Below, in pieces: positions 1 through 8,417 of a DNA stretch of 64,000 nt (its first letter is position 1; every line of letters begins with the position of its first letter). The stretch is from contig NZ_LQPW01000005.1 of NCBI RefSeq assembly GCF_002116635.1, positions 208,810-272,809 of the forward strand. Reading direction: 5' to 3'. Under the pieces are notes generated by a model. The model was not told where the DNA came from. It did not search any database and saw only the letters and a list, made by a program, of their open reading frames with translations. The translations under genes and the position numbers were made by a program. This DNA comes from Mycobacterium szulgai (lineage in GTDB: Bacteria; Actinomycetota; Actinomycetes; Mycobacteriales; Mycobacteriaceae).

Positions 1-120
1 ACCCGAGGCGCCGATGAAGGCCGTCACGCTGCGCGGCAGAACCGACAGCGTCACATCGGAAACGGCGTGAAAGGCGCCGTAATAGATGTTGACACCCTTC
101 AGGTCCAATCGTTTGGCCAC
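1..120 (-). CDS. phoT: PhoT (PstB-type) phosphate ABC transporter ATPase, N-terminal fragment
   Basis: Only the first 40 codons lie in the window; the gene runs off the left edge. Reading from a GTG at 120 gives [15 protein letters not shown] and later FIGASG, the start of a Walker A loop, as in mycobacterial PhoT. It would energise the PstC/PstA permease with ATP on the inner face of the membrane. The GTG directly abuts the TAA stop of pstA, so the two are translationally linked as the last genes of a pstS-pstC-pstA-phoT operon. Confidence 0.85.
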   Translation of the reverse strand, partial: MAKRLDLKGVNIYYGAFHAVSDVTLSVLPRSVTAFIGASG

Positions 121-1047
121 TTATGCTCCTGCCGTCAACTTCTTGGGCGCAAAGATCTTCGCAAACACCCTGGCGCCGATATTGATGACCGCGATCACCA
201 AGATCAACGTCAGCGCGGCGCCCCACATTCGATCTGTGGGAATCGGGTTGGTCCCAGCGCCAGCCGATCTCTGGTCATACATCATGCCGGGCAGAGATCC
301 CATGAACCCGCTTAATAAGTCAAAGTTCATCGCTTGTGAATAACCGACCAGGATCAGCAGGGGTGCGGTCTCCCCCAGCACCCTGGCCAAAGCCAACATG
401 ATGCCGGTGATGATGCCGGACAAGCCGGTCGGAATCACGATCCTGGCAATGGTCTTCCACTTGGGCACGCCGAGCGCGTAGCTGGCTTCGCGCAGGTCAA
501 CCGGGACGATCCGCAGCATTTCCTCGGTCGCCCTGATGATCACCGGAAGCATCAGCATCACCAGCGCGAGCGACACCGCGAGCTGGGAGCGGGAAAGACC
601 CAGCCCCGCGACCCACACCGCATAGACGAACAGGGCCGCCACGATGGACGGCACCCCGGTCAGGATGTCCACCATAAACGTGACCAACCGGGCCAACAGG
701 CTGCGACCCCCGTATTCGACGAGGTAGATGGCCACCAACAGGCCGATCGGGACCGAAATCGCGGCGCACACCAAGCCCTGCAGCAGGGTGCCGACGATTG
801 CGTGGTAGGCGCCCCCGCCCGCCACGAACGGCGTCATACCCGCTTGCGAATGCGTCCACCACACCGCGGACCTGAGTACCTTGCAGCCCCTGATCAGTAC
901 CGAGCACAGCACCCAGACCAAAGGCGCCATGGCAATCGCCATCGACAGCGACACCAGCGCGGTGGCCACGCGGTTCGCGATGCGGCGCCGGCTGCTCAGC
1001 CCGGAGAGGCTGCGCGCCTTGAGGGGGCGGTCCAGCATCGAGGTCAT
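121..1047 (-). CDS. pstA: Phosphate ABC transporter permease PstA
   Basis: A 308-aa inner-membrane permease, partner of PstC, forming the phosphate channel of the Pst importer. Several hydrophobic helices and the EAA-type coupling loop (REASYALG) are visible, matching the PstA/PhoT-permease family. I place the start at ATG 1047 (MTSMLDRPLK), not at an upstream in-frame codon, because this ATG overlaps the pstC stop in an ATGA tetranucleotide. Followed immediately by phoT. In M. tuberculosis, as I recall, phoT stands without pstSCA at the equivalent mshD-side locus, so the arrangement differs. Confidence 0.92.
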   Translation of the reverse strand: MTSMLDRPLKARSLSGLSSRRRIANRVATALVSLSMAIAMAPLVWVLCSVLIRGCKVLRSAVWWTHSQAGMTPFVAGGGAYHAIVGTLLQGLVCAAISVPIGLLVAIYLVEYGGRSLLARLVTFMVDILTGVPSIVAALFVYAVWVAGLGLSRSQLAVSLALVMLMLPVIIRATEEMLRIVPVDLREASYALGVPKWKTIARIVIPTGLSGIITGIMLALARVLGETAPLLILVGYSQAMNFDLLSGFMGSLPGMMYDQRSAGAGTNPIPTDRMWGAALTLILVIAVINIGARVFAKIFAPKKLTAGA

Positions 1048-2003
1048 CGGGACGGCCTCCCGATACGGGTCCCGGTCAACACGGCGCGCGCCAGGGCGTC
1101 GACCACGAAGGTGAGCACGAACAGCACCAGCCCCGCGGCGATGTAGGCGCCCGCCTTGTACTGGTCGGTGAATTCCGACGCCGCACCCGCGATTTTGCTG
1201 GCGAATGTGGCGCCGCCGTCGAATATCGACCATCCGAACGCATCCTGGGTGCCGCGCAGGATGATCAGCATCGCCATCGTTTCCCCCAAGGCACGGCCCA
1301 GACCAAGCATCGCGCCGCTGATGTAGCCGGACCTTCCGAAGGGCAGGACGGTTGTCTTGACTACTTCCCAGCGAGTGGCGCCCAAGGCCAGCGCCGCCTC
1401 GATCTGATCGTGCGGAGTCTGGACGAAAACTTCACGGGTGACGGCCGTGATGATTGGCAGGATCATCACGGCCAGGACGATCCCCGCGGTGAAAATCGTG
1501 CCACCGCCGCCAACCGTTGTATTGCCGCTGGCGAACAAAAAGCAGTGTCCCAGGCTGTGGTTGAGCCACGTCGCAACCGGTTGCAGCCGCGGTGCCAGTA
1601 CGTATAAACCCCACACGCCGTAGATGATCGAGGGCACCGCGGCCAGCAGATCGACCAGATAGGACAGCGGTGCCGAAAGCCGGTCCGGCGCATACTGCGT
1701 CAGAAAAATCGCCACGCCCAGCGCGACGGGCATCGCAAGAACCAGGGCGAACAGCGACACGAAGACCGTCACCTGCAGCAGATCGAGGATTCCGAATCGC
1801 ATCGCCGACGTGTCCTCGGTTGCCCAGGCGCCGCCGTAGCTGAAGAAGTTTTCCTGGTTGCGCGATAGCGCCGGAAGCGCTCGCCACAACAGGAAGACGC
1901 CGATTGCGCCGATCAGCACGACGATCAGGACACCGGACCCCTCCGACAACCCGCGAAACATCCGGTCACCCAAGGACCCGTTGGCTGGATTGGGCGTTGT
2001 CAC
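1044..2003 (-). CDS. pstC: Phosphate ABC transporter permease PstC
   Basis: A 319-aa membrane permease with about six predicted helices; the first covers residues near 20-45 (GVLIVVLIGAIGVFLLW). The coupling loop reads EAALALGATRWE, typical of PstC, and the neighbours pstS and pstA confirm the assignment. It pairs with PstA to move phosphate delivered by PstS. It starts at ATG 2003, 44 bases after the pstS stop, and its TGA overlaps the pstA ATG. Confidence 0.92.
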   Translation of the reverse strand: MTTPNPANGSLGDRMFRGLSEGSGVLIVVLIGAIGVFLLWRALPALSRNQENFFSYGGAWATEDTSAMRFGILDLLQVTVFVSLFALVLAMPVALGVAIFLTQYAPDRLSAPLSYLVDLLAAVPSIIYGVWGLYVLAPRLQPVATWLNHSLGHCFLFASGNTTVGGGGTIFTAGIVLAVMILPIITAVTREVFVQTPHDQIEAALALGATRWEVVKTTVLPFGRSGYISGAMLGLGRALGETMAMLIILRGTQDAFGWSIFDGGATFASKIAGAASEFTDQYKAGAYIAAGLVLFVLTFVVDALARAVLTGTRIGRPSR

Positions 2004-2047
2004 TGTGATCCCATCACTGTCGGTGGCGCCGAGCCTCCTATTCGGCC

Positions 2048-3166
2048 TTACTCCATTGCATTGATCGCCACGACCAGGCGCTCCTTGACCTTATCGGGCA
2101 ATGGAACATAGCCCGCCGATGCAAGGCCCGTTTGGCCGTTGTTGACAGCGGTGGTCAGGAACGCCTTGACCGCGGCGGCGGTGTCGGGGTCGTACCCCCT
2201 CGAGCACACGATCTCATAGGTGGCCAGCACCAACGGGTAAGCGTTGGGGTCCTGCAGACCGTAGATCGAGTTCAGCTCGAGTACGAGGTCATTGCCCGCG
2301 GCCGCGAACGAGACGGCATTTATGGCGTTGCGGGCCGTGTCCTCGGTGAGCGGGACCACGCCATTGCCGGTGTCGATCTGCGCGAACGGCACGTGGGCGT
2401 GGTCGGCGAAACCCTTCTCGACGTATCCGATCGAGCCGGCGGTGGCCTGCACCGCCTGAATCACCCCGGCCGACCGCTGCGCACCTTCGCCGACACCGCC
2501 GTGAAATTCGGTGCCCACCCCTTTGGTCCAGCTTTGCGGTGCGGCAGCGGTGAGGTATTTCTGAAAGTTGTCGGTGGTTCCCGACGAGTCCGCCCGGAAG
2601 ATCGGCGTGATGGTCGTGTTGGGCAGCGGCACACCGGGATTCAGAGCCACCAGCACCGGGTCGTTCCAGGTGCGGATGACGCCGCTGAATATCTTGGCGA
2701 CCACTTCAGCGTCGACGGTTAGCGTTTGCACACCAGTTAGGTTGTACACCAACGCAATTGGACCGAAGACCAATGGCAGATCCCACGCGGCGTGACCCTT
2801 GCACCGGTTGGCCGCCGGACCGATCTGCGCAGCGACCAGCGGCGAATCCGACCCCGCGAAATCGACATGGCCGGCGATGAACTGGTCCCGGCCGGCGCCC
2901 GACCCGGTCGGGTTGTAGGACACCTTCTTGCCCGGGCACAGCTGACCCCATACCTGGTTGAACAGTGCCATGGCGTTCTGTTGGGCCGTCGACCCCTCCG
3001 CCGTCAGCGCATTTCTACCGCCACAGGACGCCGCGCCTGGGGCTCCCCCGGACACTGCGGAGGAGGCATTGTGACGGTTGTCGTCGCTGCCGCACGCGGC
3101 CAGAACTCCACCACAAATCGCCGCAACCGCCAACGCCATTGCCCTGCCCACCGTGTCGAGCCTCAC
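2048..3166 (-). CDS. pstS: Periplasmic phosphate-binding lipoprotein PstS
   Basis: A secreted lipoprotein that captures phosphate for the PstCA permease. The preferred start is GTG 3166 (VRLDTVGRAMALAV), which puts a signal peptide with lipobox LAAC at the N-terminus. An in-frame codon at 3235 adds 23 residues before the signal peptide and is less likely. The phosphate-site motifs are recognisable: AEGSTAQ near the N-terminus, GSGAGRDQF and RADSSGTTDNF. It is the first gene of the pst operon, separated from mshD by about 75 bases, and is likely phosphate-starvation induced (family knowledge). Confidence 0.9.
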   Translation of the reverse strand: MRLDTVGRAMALAVAAICGGVLAACGSDDNRHNASSAVSGGAPGAASCGGRNALTAEGSTAQQNAMALFNQVWGQLCPGKKVSYNPTGSGAGRDQFIAGHVDFAGSDSPLVAAQIGPAANRCKGHAAWDLPLVFGPIALVYNLTGVQTLTVDAEVVAKIFSGVIRTWNDPVLVALNPGVPLPNTTITPIFRADSSGTTDNFQKYLTAAAPQSWTKGVGTEFHGGVGEGAQRSAGVIQAVQATAGSIGYVEKGFADHAHVPFAQIDTGNGVVPLTEDTARNAINAVSFAAAGNDLVLELNSIYGLQDPNAYPLVLATYEIVCSRGYDPDTAAAVKAFLTTAVNNGQTGLASAGYVPLPDKVKERLVVAINAME

Positions 3167-3240
3167 CGATCTCGCTTCCCCAAACGCTTTTCGACGGTTG
3201 CCGGCTGCTGGCCACCTCCCCAGGGAGATAGCCAACTCAT

Positions 3241-4889
<1,649 letters not shown>

Positions 4890-4990
4890 CAAGCCCCTCC
4901 AGCGTCGTGGGAAAGGCATCTCCCAGGGTCATCGCGCGATGTGATGTCAGTGGCCAGCTGATCTAACGATAACTTGCCACCTGGTGTTTG

Positions 4991-5026
4991 GCGCTGCGAC
5001 GAGGCGTTCCAGAACGGAACGCTGAG
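4991..5026. repeat. 36-bp direct repeat, copy 1
   Basis: The 36 bases here are identical to 5048-5083. The unit contains a perfect 7-bp inverted repeat, GCGTTCC-AGAAC-GGAACGC, able to form a small hairpin. The copies are separated by 21 bases. Confidence 0.9.
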
Positions 5027-5047
5027 AAGCCGCGCCAATCTAGACCC

Positions 5048-5083
5048 GCGCTGCGACGAGGCGTTCCAGAACGGAACGCTGAG
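5048..5083. repeat. 36-bp direct repeat, copy 2
   Basis: Perfect second copy of the unit at 4991-5026, with the same internal palindrome. It is directly followed by the TGTGAACTCTTGGCG segment that leads into the long inverted repeat. Confidence 0.9.
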
Positions 5084-5092
5084 TGTGAACTC

Positions 5093-5163
5093 TTGGCGTC
5101 GAGCGTGCGCTCACGGCGCAAAGACCGCAATTCGGCCGCCGTGACCGCACACTCGACGCCCAA
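5093..5163. repeat. Long imperfect inverted repeat (palindromic element)
   Basis: Left arm 5093-5118 (TTGGCGTCGAGCGTGCGCTC...) and right arm 5136-5163 are reverse complements with about three differences, around a 17-base loop. A third related half-site (CACTCGACGCC) follows at 5169-5180. It would form a strong stem in RNA or DNA and looks like a dispersed mycobacterial palindromic unit, not a gene. Confidence 0.75.
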
Positions 5164-5385
5164 AGCTCACACTCGACGCCGTGGCCGCACGCTCGATGCA
5201 CGGTCAGCGATCAGTCCACTTGAAACCTCCGCAACACCGGTCCTGCCGCGAGCCAGCGACCCAACCGTCGCTCAGAGGCGGGCAAAACCGCATCCAGCAT
5301 CGCAGATGCTCCTGAGCCAATTGCGGCCTAATGTGACGCAAGAAGCAAAGCGCAAGACCGATGCGCAGCGCCGATAGGCCACAAT

Positions 5386-6195
5386 ATGCGGATGCGCAGG
5401 GTGCTGATCGGCGTCACGGCAGCGGCCATCGTCGTCGCCACTCTCCTCATCGGCGCCGTCGGCGTCGATTTCGGAGCCAGCATCTACGCCGAATACCGCC
5501 TGTCGACTACGGTGCGAAAAGCGGCCCATCTGGGCTCGGACCCCTTCGTCGCCATCCTCGGCTTCCCCTTCATCCCCCAGGCGATGCGAGACCATTACAA
5601 AGAGCTGGAAATCAAGGCCTACGCGGTCGCGCACTCGACCGTCGGCCAGGCCACCCTCGAGGCAACAATGCACTCGATCGACCTCACCTACGCATCCTGG
5701 CTGATCAGACCCGACGCCAGACTTCCGGTGCACAAGCTGGAAAGTCGCATCATCATCGACTCCAACCACCTGGGCCGCTACCTGGGCATCAATGACCTGA
5801 TGGTCCAGGCGCCCCAACTGGAGAGCAACGACGCGACCGGCGGCACCACCGAATCCGGGATATCCGGCAGCCACGGCGTGGTGTTGAGCGGCACCCCGAA
5901 ATCAGCCAATTTCGACCACCGCGTCAGCGTTGCGGTAGACCTGTCCGTGGCTGCCGACCAGACCACCCTGGTGCTCACCCCCACCGCCGTCGTAACCGGG
6001 CCGGACACCGCCGACCAACAGGTTCCCGACGACAAGCGCGAAGCGGTGCTGCGCGCGTTTGCCGGCAGGCTGCCGAACCAGAAGCTGCCGTTCGCGGTAG
6101 CACCCAACACGGTGGGCGCGCGGGGCTCCGACGTCATCATCGAAGGCATCACCCGTGACGTCACGATCGCGCTGGACGGATTCAAGCAGTCGTGA
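5386..6195 (+). CDS. lmeA: LmeA-like DUF2993 cell-envelope protein
   Basis: A 269-aa exported protein with an N-terminal signal/anchor segment (VLIGVTAAAIVVATLLIGAVGV, residues 6-27) and a DUF2993 domain. It resembles Rv0817c, whose fast-grower orthologue LmeA supports mannan elongation of lipomannan and lipoarabinomannan in the periplasm (family knowledge). The start is ATG 5386; an in-frame ATG six bases later is equally possible, and no strong Shine-Dalgarno distinguishes them. It ends about 50 bases before the leader peptide of the next operon. Confidence 0.85.
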   Translation: MRMRRVLIGVTAAAIVVATLLIGAVGVDFGASIYAEYRLSTTVRKAAHLGSDPFVAILGFPFIPQAMRDHYKELEIKAYAVAHSTVGQATLEATMHSIDLTYASWLIRPDARLPVHKLESRIIIDSNHLGRYLGINDLMVQAPQLESNDATGGTTESGISGSHGVVLSGTPKSANFDHRVSVAVDLSVAADQTTLVLTPTAVVTGPDTADQQVPDDKREAVLRAFAGRLPNQKLPFAVAPNTVGARGSDVIIEGITRDVTIALDGFKQS

Positions 6196-6234
6196 GCGCT
6201 GACCCACTGTTGGCTTGATCACTATGTCATTGGG

Positions 6235-6240
6235 TAAGCT
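6235..6240 (+). promoter_or_regulatory. Probable -10 box of a leaderless cysA2 transcript
   Basis: TAAGCT fits the mycobacterial TANNNT -10 consensus and lies seven bases before the GTG of the polycysteine leader peptide at 6248, the spacing expected when the transcript begins at the start codon itself. Confidence 0.55.
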
Positions 6241-6247
6241 TGCCGGC

Positions 6248-6337
6248 GTGTCAGCCCGCATCGAGCCCCTGCGCATCACGCGCCGCACAGCTGATTTGTG
6301 CCGTATCGCGGGCTGTTGCTGTTGCTGTAGCTGCTGA
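6248..6337 (+). CDS. Polycysteine leader peptide (cysteine attenuator) upstream of cysA2
   Basis: A 29-codon ORF starting GTG: VSARIEPLRITRRTADLCRI then AGCCCCCSC and TGA. It has seven cysteines, six of them in the last seven residues. There is no Shine-Dalgarno but a well-placed -10 box, so it is probably a leaderless message. Polycysteine leaderless ORFs are established in mycobacteria as cysteine-responsive attenuators of downstream sulfur operons: ribosome stalling at the Cys run exposes the next gene. Here the controlled genes are cysA2-sseC, 111 bases downstream. Confidence 0.88.
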   Translation: MSARIEPLRITRRTADLCRIAGCCCCCSC

Positions 6338-6448
6338 GTAGTCGCGCCGACCCACGCAACGCTCGGAACCTTTCCCTGAGGTGTTCCCGTTCCGTGCCAC
6401 AGGCGCATTCACACGCTTTAGTCAGAAGAATCGAAAGGATCCAAAACC

Positions 6449-7282
6449 ATGGCACGCTCTGACGTCCTGGTCTCCGCCGACTGGGCTGAGCGCAACATCG
6501 ACGCCGCCAACGTCGTCTTCGTCGAGGTCGACGAGGACGCCAGCGCTTATGACGGTGGTCACATCGCCGGCGCGATCAAGCTGGACTGGCGCACCGACTT
6601 GCAAGACCCGGTCAAGCGCGACTTCGTCGACGCCCAGCAATTCTCCAAACTGCTGTCCGACCGCGGTATCTCCAACGACGACACCGTCATCCTCTACGGC
6701 GGCAACAACAACTGGTTCGCCGCCTATGCGTACTGGTATTTCAAGCTGTACGGCCATGAAAAGGTCAAGCTGCTCGACGGCGGCCGCAAGAAGTGGCAGC
6801 TCGACGGCCGCCCATGGTCCACCGACACCGTCAGCCGACCCGTCACCTCCTACACCGCGGCCGCGCCGGACAACTCGATCCGGGCGTTCCGCGACGAGGT
6901 GATCGCGGCCATCAACGTCAAGAACCTGGTCGACGTGCGCTCGCCCGATGAGTTCTCCGGCAAGATCCTGGCCCCAGCCCACCTGCCGCAGGAACAAAGC
7001 CAGCGGCCCGGGCACATCCCCGGCGCAATCAACGTGCCGTGGAGCAAGGCAGCCAACGAAGACGGCACCTTCAAATCTGACGAGGAGTTGGCCAAGCTGT
7101 ACGCCGACGCCGGACTGGACGGCGAGAAGGAAACGATTGCCTACTGTCGGATCGGGGAACGGTCCTCGCACACCTGGTTCGTCCTGCAGGAATTGCTCGG
7201 GCACAGGAATGTCAAGAACTACGACGGCAGTTGGACTGAATACGGCTCCCTGGTGGGCGCCCCGATCGAGTTGGGAAGCTGA
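6449..7282 (+). CDS. cysA2: Thiosulfate sulfurtransferase CysA2 (rhodanese)
   Basis: A 277-aa two-domain rhodanese identical in length to M. tuberculosis CysA2/CysA3. It transfers sulfane sulfur from thiosulfate to cyanide or thiol acceptors. The N-terminal domain (about 1-140) is inactive; the C-terminal domain carries the catalytic loop YCRIGERSSHTWF with the persulfide Cys near residue 233. The start ATG 6449 has GAAAGGA upstream. It is the first structural gene behind the polycysteine leader and is two bases from sseC. Confidence 0.93.
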   Translation: MARSDVLVSADWAERNIDAANVVFVEVDEDASAYDGGHIAGAIKLDWRTDLQDPVKRDFVDAQQFSKLLSDRGISNDDTVILYGGNNNWFAAYAYWYFKLYGHEKVKLLDGGRKKWQLDGRPWSTDTVSRPVTSYTAAAPDNSIRAFRDEVIAAINVKNLVDVRSPDEFSGKILAPAHLPQEQSQRPGHIPGAINVPWSKAANEDGTFKSDEELAKLYADAGLDGEKETIAYCRIGERSSHTWFVLQELLGHRNVKNYDGSWTEYGSLVGAPIELGS

Positions 7283-7283
7283 T

Positions 7284-7586
7284 ATGTGCACTGCACCAAA
7301 GCAAGGACTGACGTTGCCCGCCAGCGTCGACTTGGAGAAGGAGACGGTGATCACCGGCCGGGTGGTGGACGGCGACGGGCAGGCTGTCGGCGGCGCGTTC
7401 GTTCGCCTGCTCGACTCGTCCGACGAGTTCACCGCCGAGGTCGTGGCATCGGCCACCGGTGACTTCCGGTTCTTCGCCGCGCCGGGATCCTGGACGCTGC
7501 GCGCGTTGTCGGCGGCCGGCAACGGTGATGCCGTGGTGACGCCCTCGGGCGCCGGCATCCACGAGGTCGACGTCAAAATCGCCTGA
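7284..7586 (+). CDS. sseC: SseC-like DUF1416 protein
   Basis: A 100-aa protein beginning MCTAPKQGLTLPAS, equivalent in length and sequence to M. tuberculosis SseC. It contains a small beta-sandwich of the carboxypeptidase-regulatory type (ITGRVVDGDGQAVGGAFVRLLD). It has long been annotated as sulfur-metabolism related because it always follows cysA2; its biochemical role is unknown. Cys2 near the N-terminus is conserved in my recollection. One base separates it from cysA2, so the two are co-transcribed. Confidence 0.9.
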   Translation: MCTAPKQGLTLPASVDLEKETVITGRVVDGDGQAVGGAFVRLLDSSDEFTAEVVASATGDFRFFAAPGSWTLRALSAAGNGDAVVTPSGAGIHEVDVKIA

Positions 7587-7632
7587 CGGCCCAACCCCAC
7601 GGCCCGGCCCAAGAGGAAATACACTCGTCCCC

Positions 7633-7731
7633 GTGGTGCTGTTCTTCGAGATCATGCTGGTCCTGGCGACCGTGGTCATCTCCTGGTTCGCGCTGTATGC
7701 GCTGTATCGGCTCATCACTGACGAGTCGTGA
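7633..7731 (+). CDS. Small 32-aa single-pass membrane protein
   Basis: A GTG-initiated ORF encodes [19 protein letters not shown] plus a short basic/acidic tail ending LITDES. About 24 residues are strongly hydrophobic and would span the membrane once. An AGAGGAAA Shine-Dalgarno lies 13-20 bases upstream. Its TGA overlaps the GTG of the next gene (GTGA), which supports real translation and coupling. Function unknown; possibly a small partner of the nitrobindin-like or RyR proteins downstream. Confidence 0.7.
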   Translation: MVLFFEIMLVLATVVISWFALYALYRLITDES

Positions 7732-8402
7732 CCTCAGACGAGGGCTCGGATAAGGAAGGGACGGCCGATCCCCCGGTTTCCGGCGACCGCGCCGTGGCCG
7801 CCGCGGCTGAACGCGCCAAGCTGACCGCGGCGCGCAACATTCCCGCCTTTGACGATTTGCCGGTTCCCTCCGACACCGCAAACCTGCGCGAAGGCGCCAA
7901 CCTCCACGATGCGCTACTGGCGCTGCTGCCGCTGGTCGGTGTGTGGCGCGGCGAAGGCGAAGGCCGCGCACACGACGGCGACTACCGATTCGGTCAGCAG
8001 ATCGTGGTGTCGCACGCCGGTGGCGACTACTTGAACTGGGAAGCCCGCTCCTGGCGTCTCAACGAGGAGGGCGAGTACCTGGAGCCGGGTCTGCGCGAGA
8101 CGGGCTTCTGGCGTTTCGTCGCCGACCCCGACGATCCCAGCGAGTCGCAGGCGATCGAGTTGCTGCTCGCGCACTCGGCCGGATATGTCGAATTGTTCTA
8201 CGGGCGGCCGCGTACCCAGTCGTCCTGGGAGTTGGTGACCGATGCGCTGGCGCGAAGCCGGTCGGGAGTTCTGGTCGGCGGGGCCAAGCGGCTCTACGGC
8301 ATCGTCGAGGGTGGAGACCTCGCCTACGTCGAAGAACGAGTGGACGCCGACGGCGGGCTCGTACCGCACCTGTCGGCGCGGCTTTCCCGGTTCGTCGGAT
8401 AG
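7728..8402 (+). CDS. Nitrobindin / FABP-like beta-barrel protein (Rv0813c family)
   Basis: A 224-aa protein whose C-terminal 160 residues form the lipocalin-like nitrobindin barrel. The signature GVWRGEGEG (GxWxGxG) begins the barrel, and a His in [10 protein letters not shown] near the C-terminus sits where the nitrobindin heme ligand is found. The family includes heme proteins proposed to isomerise peroxynitrite, but Rv0813c itself was described as fatty-acid-binding-protein-like; heme binding here is inference. The first 60 residues are charged and probably disordered. The GTG start overlaps the small membrane gene; the RyR gene follows after 15 bases. Confidence 0.85.
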   Translation: MTSDEGSDKEGTADPPVSGDRAVAAAAERAKLTAARNIPAFDDLPVPSDTANLREGANLHDALLALLPLVGVWRGEGEGRAHDGDYRFGQQIVVSHAGGDYLNWEARSWRLNEEGEYLEPGLRETGFWRFVADPDDPSESQAIELLLAHSAGYVELFYGRPRTQSSWELVTDALARSRSGVLVGGAKRLYGIVEGGDLAYVEERVDADGGLVPHLSARLSRFVG

Positions 8403-8417
8403 CCGGGAGGTCGGCGA

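Larger units (their letters stand above)
4890..5385. other. Non-coding divergent region glnR / lmeA with repeats
   Basis: About 496 bases between divergently transcribed glnR and lmeA with no convincing gene. It holds two 36-bp direct repeats and a long imperfect inverted repeat (entered separately), then about 200 bases before lmeA in which I see no clear motif. Both promoters must lie here, but I cannot place a GlnR box or a sigma-factor site with confidence. Confidence 0.6.

Noticed and set aside
4991..5083. Two 36-bp repeats with a 21-bp spacer as a CRISPR array
   Set aside because: Only two units, spacer too short, and no cas genes in the window; a REP or operator-type repeat is more likely.
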